From Massilia sp. Mn16-1_5 (lineage in GTDB: Bacteria; Pseudomonadota; Gammaproteobacteria; Burkholderiales; Burkholderiaceae_D): a stretch of DNA of 64,000 bases. The stretch is taken from assembly GCF_004798585.1 (NCBI RefSeq), contig NZ_PPXQ01000014.1, forward strand, positions 110,234 through 174,233, read 5' to 3'. The notes under the pieces are model-generated. The model did no database searches. It was not told the DNA's origin and saw only the letters and a program-made list of their open reading frames with translations. Made by a program: the position numbers and the translations under genes. This document shows positions 1 to 8,747 of the stretch, piece after piece. Positions within the stretch are counted from its first letter, which is position 1. The number at the start of each line of letters is the position of its first letter.

Positions 1-2099
1 TTGTCGTTGTTGACCACGTCGGCGGCGGCGGCGCCGTTCCAGTAGCCGTCGGTGGTGACGAAGGTGAAGTTCTGCTGGCACGGGAACTGGATTACCTCGT
101 TGCCGGCGCTGTAGTTGTAGGGCGCGCGGTTGGCGTACATCTTGCCGATCGCGTGCAGGGCCTGGCGGATCGGGGTCGACCCGCTGGTCGACATGCCGTA
201 CAGGGAGCTGTACCAGCTGCTGCGGGCCGAACCCTCGAAAACCTTGGGCGCCTTCATCGTGCCCTCGGCGGCGGCGACCGACAGCGACACGATGCCGACG
301 TTGTAATTGTTGCCGATCGGCTGGAAGGCCTGGCCGACGGCCGTCTTCATCATCTGGTTGCGCGTCTTGTAATAGGCGTACCAGTTGGCGAAGTTGGTCA
401 TCTCCTCGTCATAGGTGCAGGTCGACCCGGCGCAGTCGCTGCGCGCCGGGGCCTTCGGGTAGCTGGTGCGGGTCGACACGATGTCGGTGCGGACGAAGAC
501 CGACGCGCCCAGCGGCGTGACCGAGGTCGGCACGCCGTCGGTGCTGGCCGTGCTGGCGCCGAAGCTCAGGTAGGTGGTCTTGCTGGCCGTATTGTTCGAG
601 AGCGAGCCGAGGGCGATGTTGTCGCCTTCCGCATCGAGCGCAGTCGTAATCAGGCAGACGACGTTACTGCCCGCCGCCTCGCACAGTGGCGAGGTGTTGC
701 TGGTGCCGCCGATATAGGCCTTGATGCTGCCATTGGTGCCGACCTTGTTCTTGATCGCGGTCGCGACGCTGCCGGCGTTGACGCCTTTCGAGAACTGCAG
801 GGTGCTGGAGAACAGCTGGGTGCCGCCCAGCGACAGGCCGGACAGCACCTGGTTCTTGTTCGGATTGGTGCTGCCGCTGACGCTCAGCAGCGCCGTTACC
901 GAGGTGCCCGAGGAAACGATCAGGTCGCGCCCTGCCCGGCTGCCGTCGGAAGCCAGGGTGCAGGGGCCGACCGCCTTGCTGGTCGTACCGGCCGGGCAGT
1001 TGATCGGCACGACGGCCACCGTACTGGTGCTCTCGAGCGTGATGCCGAAGCTCGAGCAGGCCGGCACGCCGGTCACGCTCGGCGTCTTCACGCAAGCCGT
1101 GTACTGGGCCGCGAGGCCGGTCCTGGCGATGATCGACGCGGCCAGCGCGTTGGCCAGGGCCGCCTGCTTGGTCGTCGTATTGGTGCCGCTGCTGGCGGTA
1201 ACGGCCGTGTTGGTAAGGGTGAAGCTGCCGTTCGGCTCGACGACCGTGACGCTGTTGATCTTCATCGAGATCGTCGTGCTCGAGGCGCCGATGGTGATGG
1301 TGCCGTACCAGTCCGGATTGCGGTTCGGGTCGGAGAAGCGCGGGTACTTGAAATTGCCGACGTACTTGGCCTGGCAATTGGTCAGGGCGCGGCTGTCGCA
1401 CCAGCGCACGCGTGCCGGTTCCGGGTAACCGCTTGGTGCCGGCGCGTTGACGGCGGTGACGCGGCAGTTGGTGAGCGTGCTGTCGGTGCAGTACTCGGCA
1501 ACGTTGATCGTGTAGTAGTAGGGATTGGCGGTGAAGCTTTGCGCCGTGTAGCGCACGTCGTTCGGATAGGCGTAGCCGCTGGTGTTGGTGCCGCAGCTGC
1601 TACCGTCGCACCAGCGCAGGTCGGGGAAGCCGGTGACCAGGTTGGTCTTGTCGACGTTATTGCCCAGCAGGTCGGTGTTGTTGACGTTGAAGCCGTCGGT
1701 CGTGACCGAGGTCCAGCCGGTCGTGTTCGCACGCGTCATCGAGTCGAAGGACAGGCCGGTGCTGGTGACCGGCGGCAGGTAGCGCACCTTCGGGTTGTAG
1801 TACTGCTTGTTGAAGTCGGCGCTGGCGAAAGGCGGGTCGCCGATGCGGCAGGCCTTGGTACCGCCGCTCATCGTCGCGCGCGAGCGGCAGGTGGTGCTGT
1901 CGTCCACGTAGTCGGGCGTGAAGGTGCTGGTCATCGAGCCCGAGTTATCGTAGAGGAGCATCAGGTTCGGCTTGACCGTGCCGGTGCCGGTGATGTTCAG
2001 GAGCGGCAGCTGGGCGATCGCGGTCGGGCCGGCCTGGGCCGCCGACGCCAGCAGGGCCAGCGCGAGCAGGGAGAGAATGCGGTTCATGAGACGATCCAT
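1..2099 (-). CDS. pilY1: PilY1-like type IV pilus tip/assembly protein (partial, N-terminal part)
   Basis: The gene runs leftward out of the window, so only about 699 N-terminal residues are visible. A signal peptide is clear (hydrophobic residues 8-20, ending ASAAQA). DNSGS follows at residues 51-55, which resembles the DxSxS metal site of von Willebrand A domains, then a long Ser/Thr/Asn-rich stretch with cysteine pairs. Near the window edge a segment with STPIRQALHAIGKMY resembles the vWA-like part of PilY1. In this family the C-terminal beta-propeller binds calcium and the protein sits at the pilus tip as an adhesin and assembly factor; that half lies outside the window. It is the last visible gene of the minor-pilin operon, 47 bases after pilX. 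The start at 2099 is chosen for the signal peptide; 2087 is an in-frame alternative. Confidence 0.85.
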   Translation of the reverse strand, partial: MDRLMNRILSLLALALLASAAQAGPTAIAQLPLLNITGTGTVKPNLMLLYDNSGSMTSTFTPDYVDDSTTCRSRATMSGGTKACRIGDPPFASADFNKQYYNPKVRYLPPVTSTGLSFDSMTRANTTGWTSVTTDGFNVNNTDLLGNNVDKTNLVTGFPDLRWCDGSSCGTNTSGYAYPNDVRYTAQSFTANPYYYTINVAEYCTDSTLTNCRVTAVNAPAPSGYPEPARVRWCDSRALTNCQAKYVGNFKYPRFSDPNRNPDWYGTITIGASSTTISMKINSVTVVEPNGSFTLTNTAVTASSGTNTTTKQAALANALAASIIARTGLAAQYTACVKTPSVTGVPACSSFGITLESTSTVAVVPINCPAGTTSKAVGPCTLASDGSRAGRDLIVSSGTSVTALLSVSGSTNPNKNQVLSGLSLGGTQLFSSTLQFSKGVNAGSVATAIKNKVGTNGSIKAYIGGTSNTSPLCEAAGSNVVCLITTALDAEGDNIALGSLSNNTASKTTYLSFGASTASTDGVPTSVTPLGASVFVRTDIVSTRTSYPKAPARSDCAGSTCTYDEEMTNFANWYAYYKTRNQMMKTAVGQAFQPIGNNYNVGIVSLSVAAAEGTMKAPKVFEGSARSSWYSSLYGMSTSGSTPIRQALHAIGKMYANRAPYNYSAGNEVIQFPCQQNFTFVTTDGYWNGAAAADVVNND

Positions 2100-2146
2100 C
2101 GTGTATCCATTCATCGGCCGCAAGGGCCTCGGTTCGGTGCGCGGCG

Positions 2147-2752
2147 TCAGCCGCCGATCAGCACCATCATCTGGTTGACCACGTTGCCGCCGCGCGCGCC
2201 ATCCATACGCGCCGTAACCTGGTAGTGCACGCGCGGCACGCCGTTGTAGCGCGGCGTGGTGATCACCATGCTCGACCCGGGCGCCAGCGGCGAGCCGGCC
2301 GCGAGCGGGTTGTCGGTGGTCTGGACGCAGGTGTTGTCCTTGTCGTTGTAGGGCAGCGCCAGCAGGCACATGCGGTGGATCACGTACTCGATCCGCTTGT
2401 CGCCGACGGTCACCACCTTGGCGCCGACCCAGAACGCGGGATTGCGCACGCCCTGGCTGGGGTCGTAGGTGGCCACGTAGCCTTGATTCGCCGCGTTCAT
2501 GTCGAGCAGCGCGCGCTGGCTGGTCGAGGACGAGGTGGCGGCCAGCCATTTGTAGGCCTCGTTCAGGCCCTGGTCGACCGCGTGGCTCTGGGCCGCATCG
2601 TAGGCCAGGTTCGAGGCCGTCAGCGTGGTCGTGTTGCTCGACTTGAGCAGGTAGATGCTCGAAATGAGCATCACCAGCAGGATGACCAGCATGACCGGCA
2701 GGGCAATGCCGGCCTGCCGCGCGAACGGACGGGAGGATGGACGCTTCATCAT
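2147..2752 (-). CDS. pilX: PilX-like minor pilin / pilus assembly protein
   Basis: About 201 residues. It begins with a short basic stretch and a single long hydrophobic helix (IALPVMLVILLVMLISSIYLL, roughly residues 17-37), then a soluble domain with two cysteines. The N-terminus lacks the usual Phe-Thr-Leu-Glu prepilin start but matches PilX_N-type proteins (QxGxALPVMLV). PilX is a minor pilin that helps form the tip-priming complex in the inner membrane with PilV, PilW and PilY1. Its ATG overlaps the pilW stop codon (ATGA, followed by a second in-frame ATG), so translation is probably coupled. Family assignment rests on the N-terminal pattern and operon position. Confidence 0.82.
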   Translation of the reverse strand: MMKRPSSRPFARQAGIALPVMLVILLVMLISSIYLLKSSNTTTLTASNLAYDAAQSHAVDQGLNEAYKWLAATSSSTSQRALLDMNAANQGYVATYDPSQGVRNPAFWVGAKVVTVGDKRIEYVIHRMCLLALPYNDKDNTCVQTTDNPLAAGSPLAPGSSMVITTPRYNGVPRVHYQVTARMDGARGGNVVNQMMVLIGG

Positions 2753-3909
2753 GGATTCCAGCCCGCGTTGCGCAGCGGGACGATGGTTTCGAAAACGCGG
2801 TAGCTGTAGCAGCGCCAGTCCGCGCTGTCCCCCGCCACCGCCACGTCGACCGTCATCGGCACCGGCGTCACGCCTTCCGGCTCCTTGCTGGCGAAAACGA
2901 CCGGCTTGTTGGTGGTGGTGCTGCAGGCGGCGCCGGCAGGCGGCCGTTCGCGCGTCTTGCTGCGCGCGACCACGGCGATGCGCAGCGCCGCCAGGTGCTC
3001 GTAGTCCCCTGCGCCGCCGGTCTCGCCGTCACCGTCGGCATTGATCATCTGCGGCGACCAGGTCCCGATCTTCAGGCCCTTGCGGTTGTCGAAGGCGCTG
3101 CCGGTGCGGGTGTCGAAGCCGTACTGCGCCTTGATCGAGACGATGTTGTCGGCCACCGTCGCCGGGGTGGCGGCCGAACCGGCCATGTCGGTCGAGCGCA
3201 GGCGCAGGAAACCGTTGGCGACCGACCAGGTATGCAGCGACAGCGAGGCGGCCGGGCCGAGGTTGAACAGGCGCGTCTTGCCGCCCTTGAAATTGATGCC
3301 GAGTTCGCCGGAGTTGAAGCGGAAATCGGTGCCGCCACCCACGTTCACCTGGGCCGCCGCGCCCGGCCGCGCCGAGATCTGTGCCAGCGCGCAGTCGCCG
3401 CCGCGGTTTTCCGGCGCCACGACGACCACGTCACCCAGGTTGAAGCCATAGGACGGTACCCGGTCGACGTTGACCAGGGTGCCGCCGAAGTAGTCGGTGA
3501 CCACGCGCAAGGTACCGGTGCCGGTCGGCGAGCTGCCCGAATACAGGGAGATGACGTCGGGCGCGCTGCCGTTCGACTCGATGACGGCCGGCGCCAGCGG
3601 GCGCACGGTGGCGGCGCCGCGCGGCGCGCCGGCCAGCACATAGCCTTCGCTGTCGTTGAAGCGCGTGTTGCAGCCGATGATAATTGGGTCGTTCAGGCCG
3701 AAGCCCGCCTGCTGGGCGTCGTTACTGATCGAGAACATCGCCAGCATCCCGTTCTGCATCGAGTCCGAGCTGCCCAGCGCCGACTGCTTGCTCTGTTCGG
3801 AGCCGGTGATCAGGCGCGTGGCGAATACCAGCGCGAGCATGCCGACGGCCAGGCTGACCAGCAGTTCGACCACCGAGAAGCCCCGCATACGGACGCTAGA
3901 AATGCCCAT
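2749..3909 (-). CDS. pilW: PilW-like minor pilin
   Basis: 386 residues from the chosen start. The leader MGISSVRMRG is followed by FSVVELLVSLAVGMLALVF, a class III (prepilin) cleavage site with Glu at mature position 5 and the membrane helix. A long pilin head follows, ending near the Trp-rich C-terminus. PilW is an inner-membrane minor pilin of the type IV pilus initiation complex. The start at 3909 is supported by AGGAG six bases upstream, which overlaps the pilV stop codon. An internal Met at 3888 would give a minimal leader and cannot be excluded. Its stop overlaps the pilX start. Confidence 0.88.
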   Translation of the reverse strand: MGISSVRMRGFSVVELLVSLAVGMLALVFATRLITGSEQSKQSALGSSDSMQNGMLAMFSISNDAQQAGFGLNDPIIIGCNTRFNDSEGYVLAGAPRGAATVRPLAPAVIESNGSAPDVISLYSGSSPTGTGTLRVVTDYFGGTLVNVDRVPSYGFNLGDVVVVAPENRGGDCALAQISARPGAAAQVNVGGGTDFRFNSGELGINFKGGKTRLFNLGPAASLSLHTWSVANGFLRLRSTDMAGSAATPATVADNIVSIKAQYGFDTRTGSAFDNRKGLKIGTWSPQMINADGDGETGGAGDYEHLAALRIAVVARSKTRERPPAGAACSTTTNKPVVFASKEPEGVTPVPMTVDVAVAGDSADWRCYSYRVFETIVPLRNAGWNP

Positions 3910-3917
3910 GTCCGCTC

Positions 3918-4358
3918 CTAGATGGTGGCACGCACGGTGTGCGTGTTGGCGGGGTCGCCGGCCTTGCGCTGCCAGCTGATCGCGACCGTCACGGTGGCCG
4001 CGCCGCCGCCGGTGCCGTTGGCGATCGTCACCGTCACCTTCGCGCCGGGGATGCTCTTGCGGGTGGCGTCGTACCACGGCGTCAGGCGCGCGCCGGGCGT
4101 GCCGCCGCTGGCCAGGGCGTAATCAGAGAGGCGCTCGGAATCGGTCGTCATCACGCCGAGCAGGCGTTCGGCCGCGATCGTCGCCTCGGCGCGCATGCTC
4201 GCTTCCGACAGGGCCGAATAGGCGCGCGCCTGCAGGCCGATCGTGCCGAGCAGGCCGATCGCGAGCAGCACGGCGGCGATCAGCGCTTCGAGCAGGGCGA
4301 CGCCCCCCTGGCGCTGCTTGAGGCGGCGCGGCGGGCGAGGCATGGGGCGGGAGGTCAT
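3918..4358 (-). CDS. pilV: PilV-like minor pilin
   Basis: 146 residues. A basic, proline-rich leader (MTSRPMPRPPRRLKQRQGG) precedes VALLEALIAAVLLAIGLLG, a prepilin helix with the conserved Glu at position 5. The head domain is short. PilV proteins are minor pilins that prime pilus assembly together with FimT/FimU, PilW, PilX and PilY1. Its ATG at 4358 overlaps the fimT stop codon (ATGA), and its stop is eight bases before pilW. Identification comes from the prepilin motif plus its place between fimT and pilW. Confidence 0.86.
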   Translation of the reverse strand: MTSRPMPRPPRRLKQRQGGVALLEALIAAVLLAIGLLGTIGLQARAYSALSEASMRAEATIAAERLLGVMTTDSERLSDYALASGGTPGARLTPWYDATRKSIPGAKVTVTIANGTGGGAATVTVAISWQRKAGDPANTHTVRATI

Positions 4359-5029
4359 GGCGGGCACCTTTGCGGATCGGTGGTTGCGGCGAGCGGGTTG
4401 CAGCGGATGGCATTCCCGGCCATGGTCAGCACGAGCGCAAGCGGACGGGCCGCGGCCGCATGCTTGCTGCTGGGGGTCAGCGCGAGGCGCTCGATGCGCG
4501 GGCCGATGGCCGGATCGACCCAGCCGACCGGCGTGAAATAGACGGCATTCGCACCCTCCGGGCCGATCGACGGAACCAGGTCGGCCGCCGGCGGCAGCGC
4601 TTCTGCGCTGCGCTGCAGGGACTTGAAGCCGTTGGCCGCGCCGAGCGGATCGCGCGTGGCCGGAGCGGCCGCACTCGACCAGTTGGTGCTGATGTCGTTG
4701 CAGGGTTCGTCCGAACGCGGGAAGCAGACGTCGATCTGCCAGTCGTACTGGCCATTGGCCGCGTTCTTGCTGAGGACCAGGCGGCTGACGCCGTTCTGGG
4801 TCAGGGCCTGGTTGCGTGCGAGCGCAAAGCCTTCGGCATAAAACTGGCCGGCGGCGGCGACCTTGCTGGCGTAGATCCACTCGGCCATGCGCGGCATGCC
4901 GATCGACAGCACGATGCCGAGGATCGCCAGCGCGATCAGGGCTTCGAGCAGCGTGAAGCCGCGGTCGATGTGCTTACCCATGCCTGGTCTTATTGCCTGC
5001 CTCATTGGCTGCCTCATTGGCTGCCTCAT
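4355..5029 (-). CDS. fimT: FimT/GspH-family minor pilin
   Basis: The prepilin motif RGFTLLEALIALAILGIVLSI and a GspH/FimT-type head identify a FimT/FimU minor pilin, 224 residues with the most upstream start. Three starts are possible. ATG 5029 overlaps the pilE stop (ATGA, the same arrangement as the other junctions of this operon) and gives a 24-residue leader with repeated MRQP. ATGs within the same 12-bp repeat give shorter versions. ATG 4981 gives a compact leader MGKHIDRG. The upstream start is listed because of the coupling pattern; the downstream one is equally plausible biologically. The C-terminal part carries cysteines that could form a disulfide. Confidence 0.85.
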   Translation of the reverse strand: MRQPMRQPMRQAIRPGMGKHIDRGFTLLEALIALAILGIVLSIGMPRMAEWIYASKVAAAGQFYAEGFALARNQALTQNGVSRLVLSKNAANGQYDWQIDVCFPRSDEPCNDISTNWSSAAAPATRDPLGAANGFKSLQRSAEALPPAADLVPSIGPEGANAVYFTPVGWVDPAIGPRIERLALTPSSKHAAAARPLALVLTMAGNAIRCNPLAATTDPQRCPP

Positions 5030-5033
5030 TGGC
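4998..5033. repeat. 12-bp tandem repeat, three copies, at the pilE/fimT junction
   Basis: Three exact copies of TGCCTCATTGGC. On the minus strand each copy carries an ATG. The repeat contains the pilE stop codon and codes for repeated MRQP at the fimT N-terminus. A change in copy number would keep the reading frame and alter only the leader length and the number of start codons. Confidence 0.9.
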
Positions 5034-5439
5034 TACATTGACCGCTCTTGTCGCGCACCCAGCATTTCGTGCTCGTGGCCCAGCCGCTCGGTACGCCGGT
5101 GGTGGCGCGCTGGCCGTTCTGGTCGATCGTGAAGACGAAGCCCAGCGTCGCGTTCTTGCCGGTCGCGCTGATCGTGTAGGCCGTGTCGGTCGCGCTCTCG
5201 ACCTTGAAGCTGAAGTTGTCGGTGTTCGCCGGCAGCGCCGCAAAGCCGCTGTAGGAATTCGTATTCGACCAGTGCTGCTCGAGCGCCGGCTGCACGCCCG
5301 CCAGGGCGGAATAGGCATCGGTCAGGCGCGTGCGCAGGACGTAGCTGCCGTAGGTGGGCACGGCGATCGCGGACAGGATGCCGATGATGGCGACCGTGAT
5401 CATGAGTTCGATGAGCGTGAAGCCAGCCTGAGGTTTCAT
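5026..5439 (-). CDS. pilE: PilE-like type IV (minor) pilin
   Basis: 137 residues. The short leader MKPQAG is cut before FTLIELMITVAIIGILSAIAV, the textbook N-methylated prepilin sequence with Glu5. A PilE-type head follows (YSALAGVQPALEQHW) and ends with two cysteines that fit a C-terminal disulfide loop. It is the first gene of the minor-pilin operon. The start has GGGA upstream at suitable distance. A PilA-type major pilin is usually longer and elsewhere, so this is probably the minor pilin named pilE in betaproteobacterial operons. No clear promoter was recognised in the 134 bases upstream. Confidence 0.88.
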   Translation of the reverse strand: MKPQAGFTLIELMITVAIIGILSAIAVPTYGSYVLRTRLTDAYSALAGVQPALEQHWSNTNSYSGFAALPANTDNFSFKVESATDTAYTISATGKNATLGFVFTIDQNGQRATTGVPSGWATSTKCWVRDKSGQCSQ

Positions 5440-5573
5440 GTCGGTTCCCGAAGATGGGACGCGCCGCTTGGAAGCATCGCGCCGGAAATAAAAGTTGCCT
5501 TGGGAGAATAATACCGCAGGAAGCTTGCATTACCCTGAGGAAATGCTGACAGGAAGCTGACAGTCGAGTCTAC

Positions 5574-6887
5574 TCAGGGAAAGGCCACCGTGAAGACGGC
5601 TCCGCCGCCTTGCGCATCGGACAGCGTCAGCTCGGCGCCGTGCAGGCTGGCGATGTCGCGCACGATGGCCAGGCCCAGGCCGCTGCCATGGGTGCCCTCG
5701 TCCAGCCGCACGAAGCGCTCGAATACTTTTTCGCGTTGGTAGAGGGGGATGCCGGGGCCGTTGTCTTCGATGCGCAGCATGCTGCCACCGCCTGCCAGCG
5801 CGGCGCAGCCGACGGTGACGCGCCCGCCCCGCGGCGTATAGCGCAGGGCGTTGTCGACCAGGTTGTCGACCAGGTCGCGCAGCAGGAAGCGGTCGCCCTG
5901 TACCCGGGCCGGCGCCAGCTCGAAGCCGAGGTCGATGTCGCGGCTGGCGGCCTGCTCCACAAAAGCCTGGATGCTTTCGGCGACCAGGTCGGACAGGTCG
6001 AGCGGCGCCAGGCGCGCGCGCGCAAAGCGGTTCGGCTCGGCGCGCTCCAGCGACAGCAGCTGATTCGTTTGCCGGATCATGCGCTCGTTCGCGCCCAGCA
6101 TCAGATCGAGCGAACGGCGGGTCTCGGGATCGCCGGCGTGGCGCGCGGCCAGCCATTCGAGCTGCAGGCGCAGCCCGGCCAGCGGCGTGCGCAGCTGGTG
6201 CGCGACGTTGGCGCGGAATTCGTCCTGGGCGCGCGCGCCGGCATCGATCCGGCCCAGCAGGGCATTGAAGGCGCCGACCACCGGCAAGAGTTCGCGCGGC
6301 ATGCCGGCGTCGTCGAGCGGGGCCAGGTCGGCGCTGCCGCGCGCATCGAGCCGCGCACGCAGGCGCGCCAGCGGAGACAAGCCATTCCCGACCGAGAACC
6401 AGACCAGGCCCACCAGCGCCAGGCTGAACAGCACTTCGAGCAGCACCAGCGAGCGCACGATGGCCGCCTGCACGCCCTGGCGCGCGCGCGTGGTGCGCGC
6501 CAGGCTGACACGCATGCCCTCGCCCGCCTCGGCCACTGCGACCCGCACCGGCTCGCCGTCGAGACGGGCATCGAGCAGGCCCGTGCGCCGCGGCGCGGAA
6601 AGCTGTGGCGTGCCGGCCAGCAGGCGCCCGGCGCCATCGTGCAAGGCGGCCCAGCTGGCCTCGCCGGCGCCCTTGTCGGACGCCACCGTCTGCAGCGCGC
6701 CAGCCCCGCCGCTACGCACGCGCGCGGCCAGCGCGGCCGCATCCTGGCGCAGCCCTTCGTCGAAGGCGAGTTGCGCCGGCGTCCAGGCCAGCAGGTAGGT
6801 CAGCGCGGCGGCGCCCAGGTTGACGACCAGGATCGGCCCGACCAGCCACTTCAGCAGCCGCAGGCGAATGCTGGGAATGCCGCTCAT
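5574..6887 (-). CDS. sensor histidine kinase, TctE-like (2CSK_N type)
   Basis: 437 residues, inner membrane. The N-terminus (LLKWLVGPILVVNLGAAALT) and following periplasmic part match the 2CSK_N sensor region of TctE-type kinases, between membrane helices at about 11-33 and 144-166. A HAMP-like linker follows. The H-box holds the phosphoacceptor His230 (ANVAHQLRTPLAG), with N-box DNLVDNALRYTP, G1 box EDNGPGIP and G2 box GSGLGLAIV. It overlaps the response regulator by four bases (ATGA), so the pair is one operon. TctDE controls tricarboxylate uptake in some bacteria; no tct transporter is adjacent here, so the ligand is unknown. The GTP-free catalytic core appears intact. Confidence 0.9.
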   Translation of the reverse strand: MSGIPSIRLRLLKWLVGPILVVNLGAAALTYLLAWTPAQLAFDEGLRQDAAALAARVRSGGAGALQTVASDKGAGEASWAALHDGAGRLLAGTPQLSAPRRTGLLDARLDGEPVRVAVAEAGEGMRVSLARTTRARQGVQAAIVRSLVLLEVLFSLALVGLVWFSVGNGLSPLARLRARLDARGSADLAPLDDAGMPRELLPVVGAFNALLGRIDAGARAQDEFRANVAHQLRTPLAGLRLQLEWLAARHAGDPETRRSLDLMLGANERMIRQTNQLLSLERAEPNRFARARLAPLDLSDLVAESIQAFVEQAASRDIDLGFELAPARVQGDRFLLRDLVDNLVDNALRYTPRGGRVTVGCAALAGGGSMLRIEDNGPGIPLYQREKVFERFVRLDEGTHGSGLGLAIVRDIASLHGAELTLSDAQGGGAVFTVAFP

Positions 6888-7555
6888 GCGGCCGGCGCCG
6901 CTTCCAGGAGATAGCCGAAACCGCGGATGGTGCGCAGGGCGAGGCCCGCGCCTTCGAGTTTCAGGCGCAGGCGCGAGACATAGACTTCGACCGCATTCAG
7001 GGTCAGGTCTTCGCCCCAGGGCGCAATGGTGTCGATGATCTGCTGCTTGGAGACCACTCTGCCCGCCTGCTGCAGCAGGTATTCGAGCACGGCCCACTCG
7101 CGCGCCGACAGTTCCAGCGGTCGCTCGCCAATGCGTGCGCGGCGCGCGCCGGAATCGAAGACCAGGTTGCCAAGCAGGAGGATGCCGGTCTTGGGCGCAT
7201 TCCTGCGCCCCAGCGCGCGGATGCGCGCCACCAGTTCTGGCGTGGCGAAAGGTTTGACCAGGTAGTCGTCGGCGCCGGTCTCGAGTCCGCGCACCCGGTC
7301 TTCGACGGCGTCGCGCGCGGTCAGCAGCAGGACCGGGGTGGTGTCGCCGCGCGCGCGCAGGCGGCGCACGACCTCGAAGCCGTCGATACCGGGCAGGCCG
7401 ATGTCGAGCACGGCCACTTGCGGGGGATTGCGCTGCAACTGGAGGTCGGCCTGGAGACCGTCGCTGGCCAGTTCGACCTGCATGCCGTGACCCTGCAGGG
7501 TGCGGGTCAGACCGTCGGCAAGGACGGCGTCGTCTTCGACGAGTAGGACATGCAT
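6884..7555 (-). CDS. OmpR-family response regulator (TctD/QseB-like)
   Basis: 223 residues, the usual length for the family. The receiver domain at residues 1-115 has the acidic pocket D8/D9, phospho-acceptor D51, T79 and K101. A winged-helix DNA-binding domain at about 125-220 contains ELSAREWAVLEYLLQ and a VEVYVSRLRLKL recognition segment. It is the cytoplasmic partner of the kinase that starts at 6887, translated first. The start at 7555 (MHVLLVEDD) is preferred over an upstream extension that does not resemble the family. Target genes cannot be read from the sequence. Confidence 0.92.
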   Translation of the reverse strand: MHVLLVEDDAVLADGLTRTLQGHGMQVELASDGLQADLQLQRNPPQVAVLDIGLPGIDGFEVVRRLRARGDTTPVLLLTARDAVEDRVRGLETGADDYLVKPFATPELVARIRALGRRNAPKTGILLLGNLVFDSGARRARIGERPLELSAREWAVLEYLLQQAGRVVSKQQIIDTIAPWGEDLTLNAVEVYVSRLRLKLEGAGLALRTIRGFGYLLEAAPAA

Positions 7556-7832
7556 GCGCTGGACATAAGAAAAATGGCTGAGAGAACGGCCATTATGCGG
7601 AAAAAGTTGCTTCTTGAGAAGAAAAGCCCGGGAAAAGGCCTGATTTTCAGCATCTTTCCTAGTAGGACTGGACTGACACGACACCATGCATACAGCCTAC
7701 ATGGGGGCAACCCCTAATCTTATGTTCGGCAACAGACGGAACCATTATCGTACACACATCGCGATTAAGACATTGTCAACACAGTCTCCAAGAGTCGCAC
7801 TCCATGCAGTACGTTAGATAAGAGGACAGAAA

Positions 7833-8642
7833 ATGAACAACGCTCAACTCGGTGGTGTCACGCAAAAAGCACAATCGGTCAACCAGCTTCTTTCGACCAA
7901 AGAGGATATCAAAGCGGCGTCCCGTCCAGTTGTCAGTTTCAGCGGCACCCAGCAAAACGAACTGCTGGCAGCCCTCCCCCGCCAAGACCTGGAAACCCTG
8001 TTCGAGCACCTGGAACTGGTCCCTATGCCATTCGGTAAGGAACTGTTCGAGTATGGCAGCAAATTGGAATACGTGTATTTCCCGACGACTTCAATCGTGT
8101 CGCTGCTCTACGTGATGGAAGACGGCGCCACGACCGAGATCGCCGTGGTCGGCCACGAAGGCGTGGTCGGCGTGTCGCTCTTCATGGGCGAGCGCGCCAT
8201 GTGCAGCGCCGTGGTCCAGAGCGCCGGCTACGGCTACCGCCTGAAGACCCAGTACCTGCGTGATGCATTCAACCGCGGCGGCGCCCTGCCCCAGCTCTTG
8301 ATGCGCTACACCAACGCCCTGTTCGCCCAGATGGCCCAGAACGCCGTTGGCGGCCGCCACAGCTCGATCGAACAGAAACTCTGCCGCTGGCTGCTCGACC
8401 GCCTGGACCGTTCGCCAGGCAACGAGCTGAAAGTGACCCAGGAACTCATCTCCATCATGCTCGGCGTGCGTCGCGAAAGCATCACGGCCGCCGCCGGCAA
8501 GCTGCAGGATGAAGGCCTGATTCAGTACCGCCGCGGCAACATCACCGTGCTCGACCGTGCTGGCCTGGAAGAGTACGCAGGCGAATGCTACAAGGTCGCC
8601 AAGACCGAATACGACCGCCTGCTGATGGACGTGGCACGGTAA
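7833..8642 (+). CDS. Crp/Fnr-family transcriptional regulator
   Basis: 269 residues, preceded by a good ribosome site (AGAGGA). Residues 45-165 form a cyclic-nucleotide-binding-like beta-barrel, and residues 185-250 a Crp-type helix-turn-helix with TQELISIMLGVRRESITAAAGKLQ. No cysteine cluster for an Fnr iron-sulfur centre is visible, and the ligand pocket lacks the classical cAMP-binding pattern, so its signal is unknown. Proteins of this type are common in Burkholderiales. It is divergent from the TctD-like regulator and separated by 277 bases that should hold both promoters. Confidence 0.88.
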   Translation: MNNAQLGGVTQKAQSVNQLLSTKEDIKAASRPVVSFSGTQQNELLAALPRQDLETLFEHLELVPMPFGKELFEYGSKLEYVYFPTTSIVSLLYVMEDGATTEIAVVGHEGVVGVSLFMGERAMCSAVVQSAGYGYRLKTQYLRDAFNRGGALPQLLMRYTNALFAQMAQNAVGGRHSSIEQKLCRWLLDRLDRSPGNELKVTQELISIMLGVRRESITAAAGKLQDEGLIQYRRGNITVLDRAGLEEYAGECYKVAKTEYDRLLMDVAR

Positions 8643-8667
8643 GGTGGTCGGCTCCACCTGATTGTCT

Positions 8668-8697
8668 GCGTGGCGCCTACGTAGGCGCCGCCCACGC
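8668..8697. repeat. palindromic element related to the dispersed GTAGGGTGG repeat
   Basis: An imperfect inverted repeat just after the Crp-type gene. GCGTGG..CGCCTAC is mirrored by GTAGGCGCC..CCCACGC, and the edge reads CCCACGCGTTCAAC, like the edge of the repeat pair at 21606-21681. It is the most divergent member. It could also be an ordinary transcription terminator without a T tract. Confidence 0.45.
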
Positions 8698-8747
8698 GTT
8701 CAACGCACGGCGGCATCACTGCAAAGTATCAGGAAACAGCTCGAAGT

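Noticed and set aside
153..2225. Long plus-strand open frame opposite the PilY1-like gene
   Set aside because: It is rich in Arg/Gly/Ala/Asp with no domain, as expected for the antisense of a high-GC gene; the minus-strand frame has a signal peptide and family motifs.
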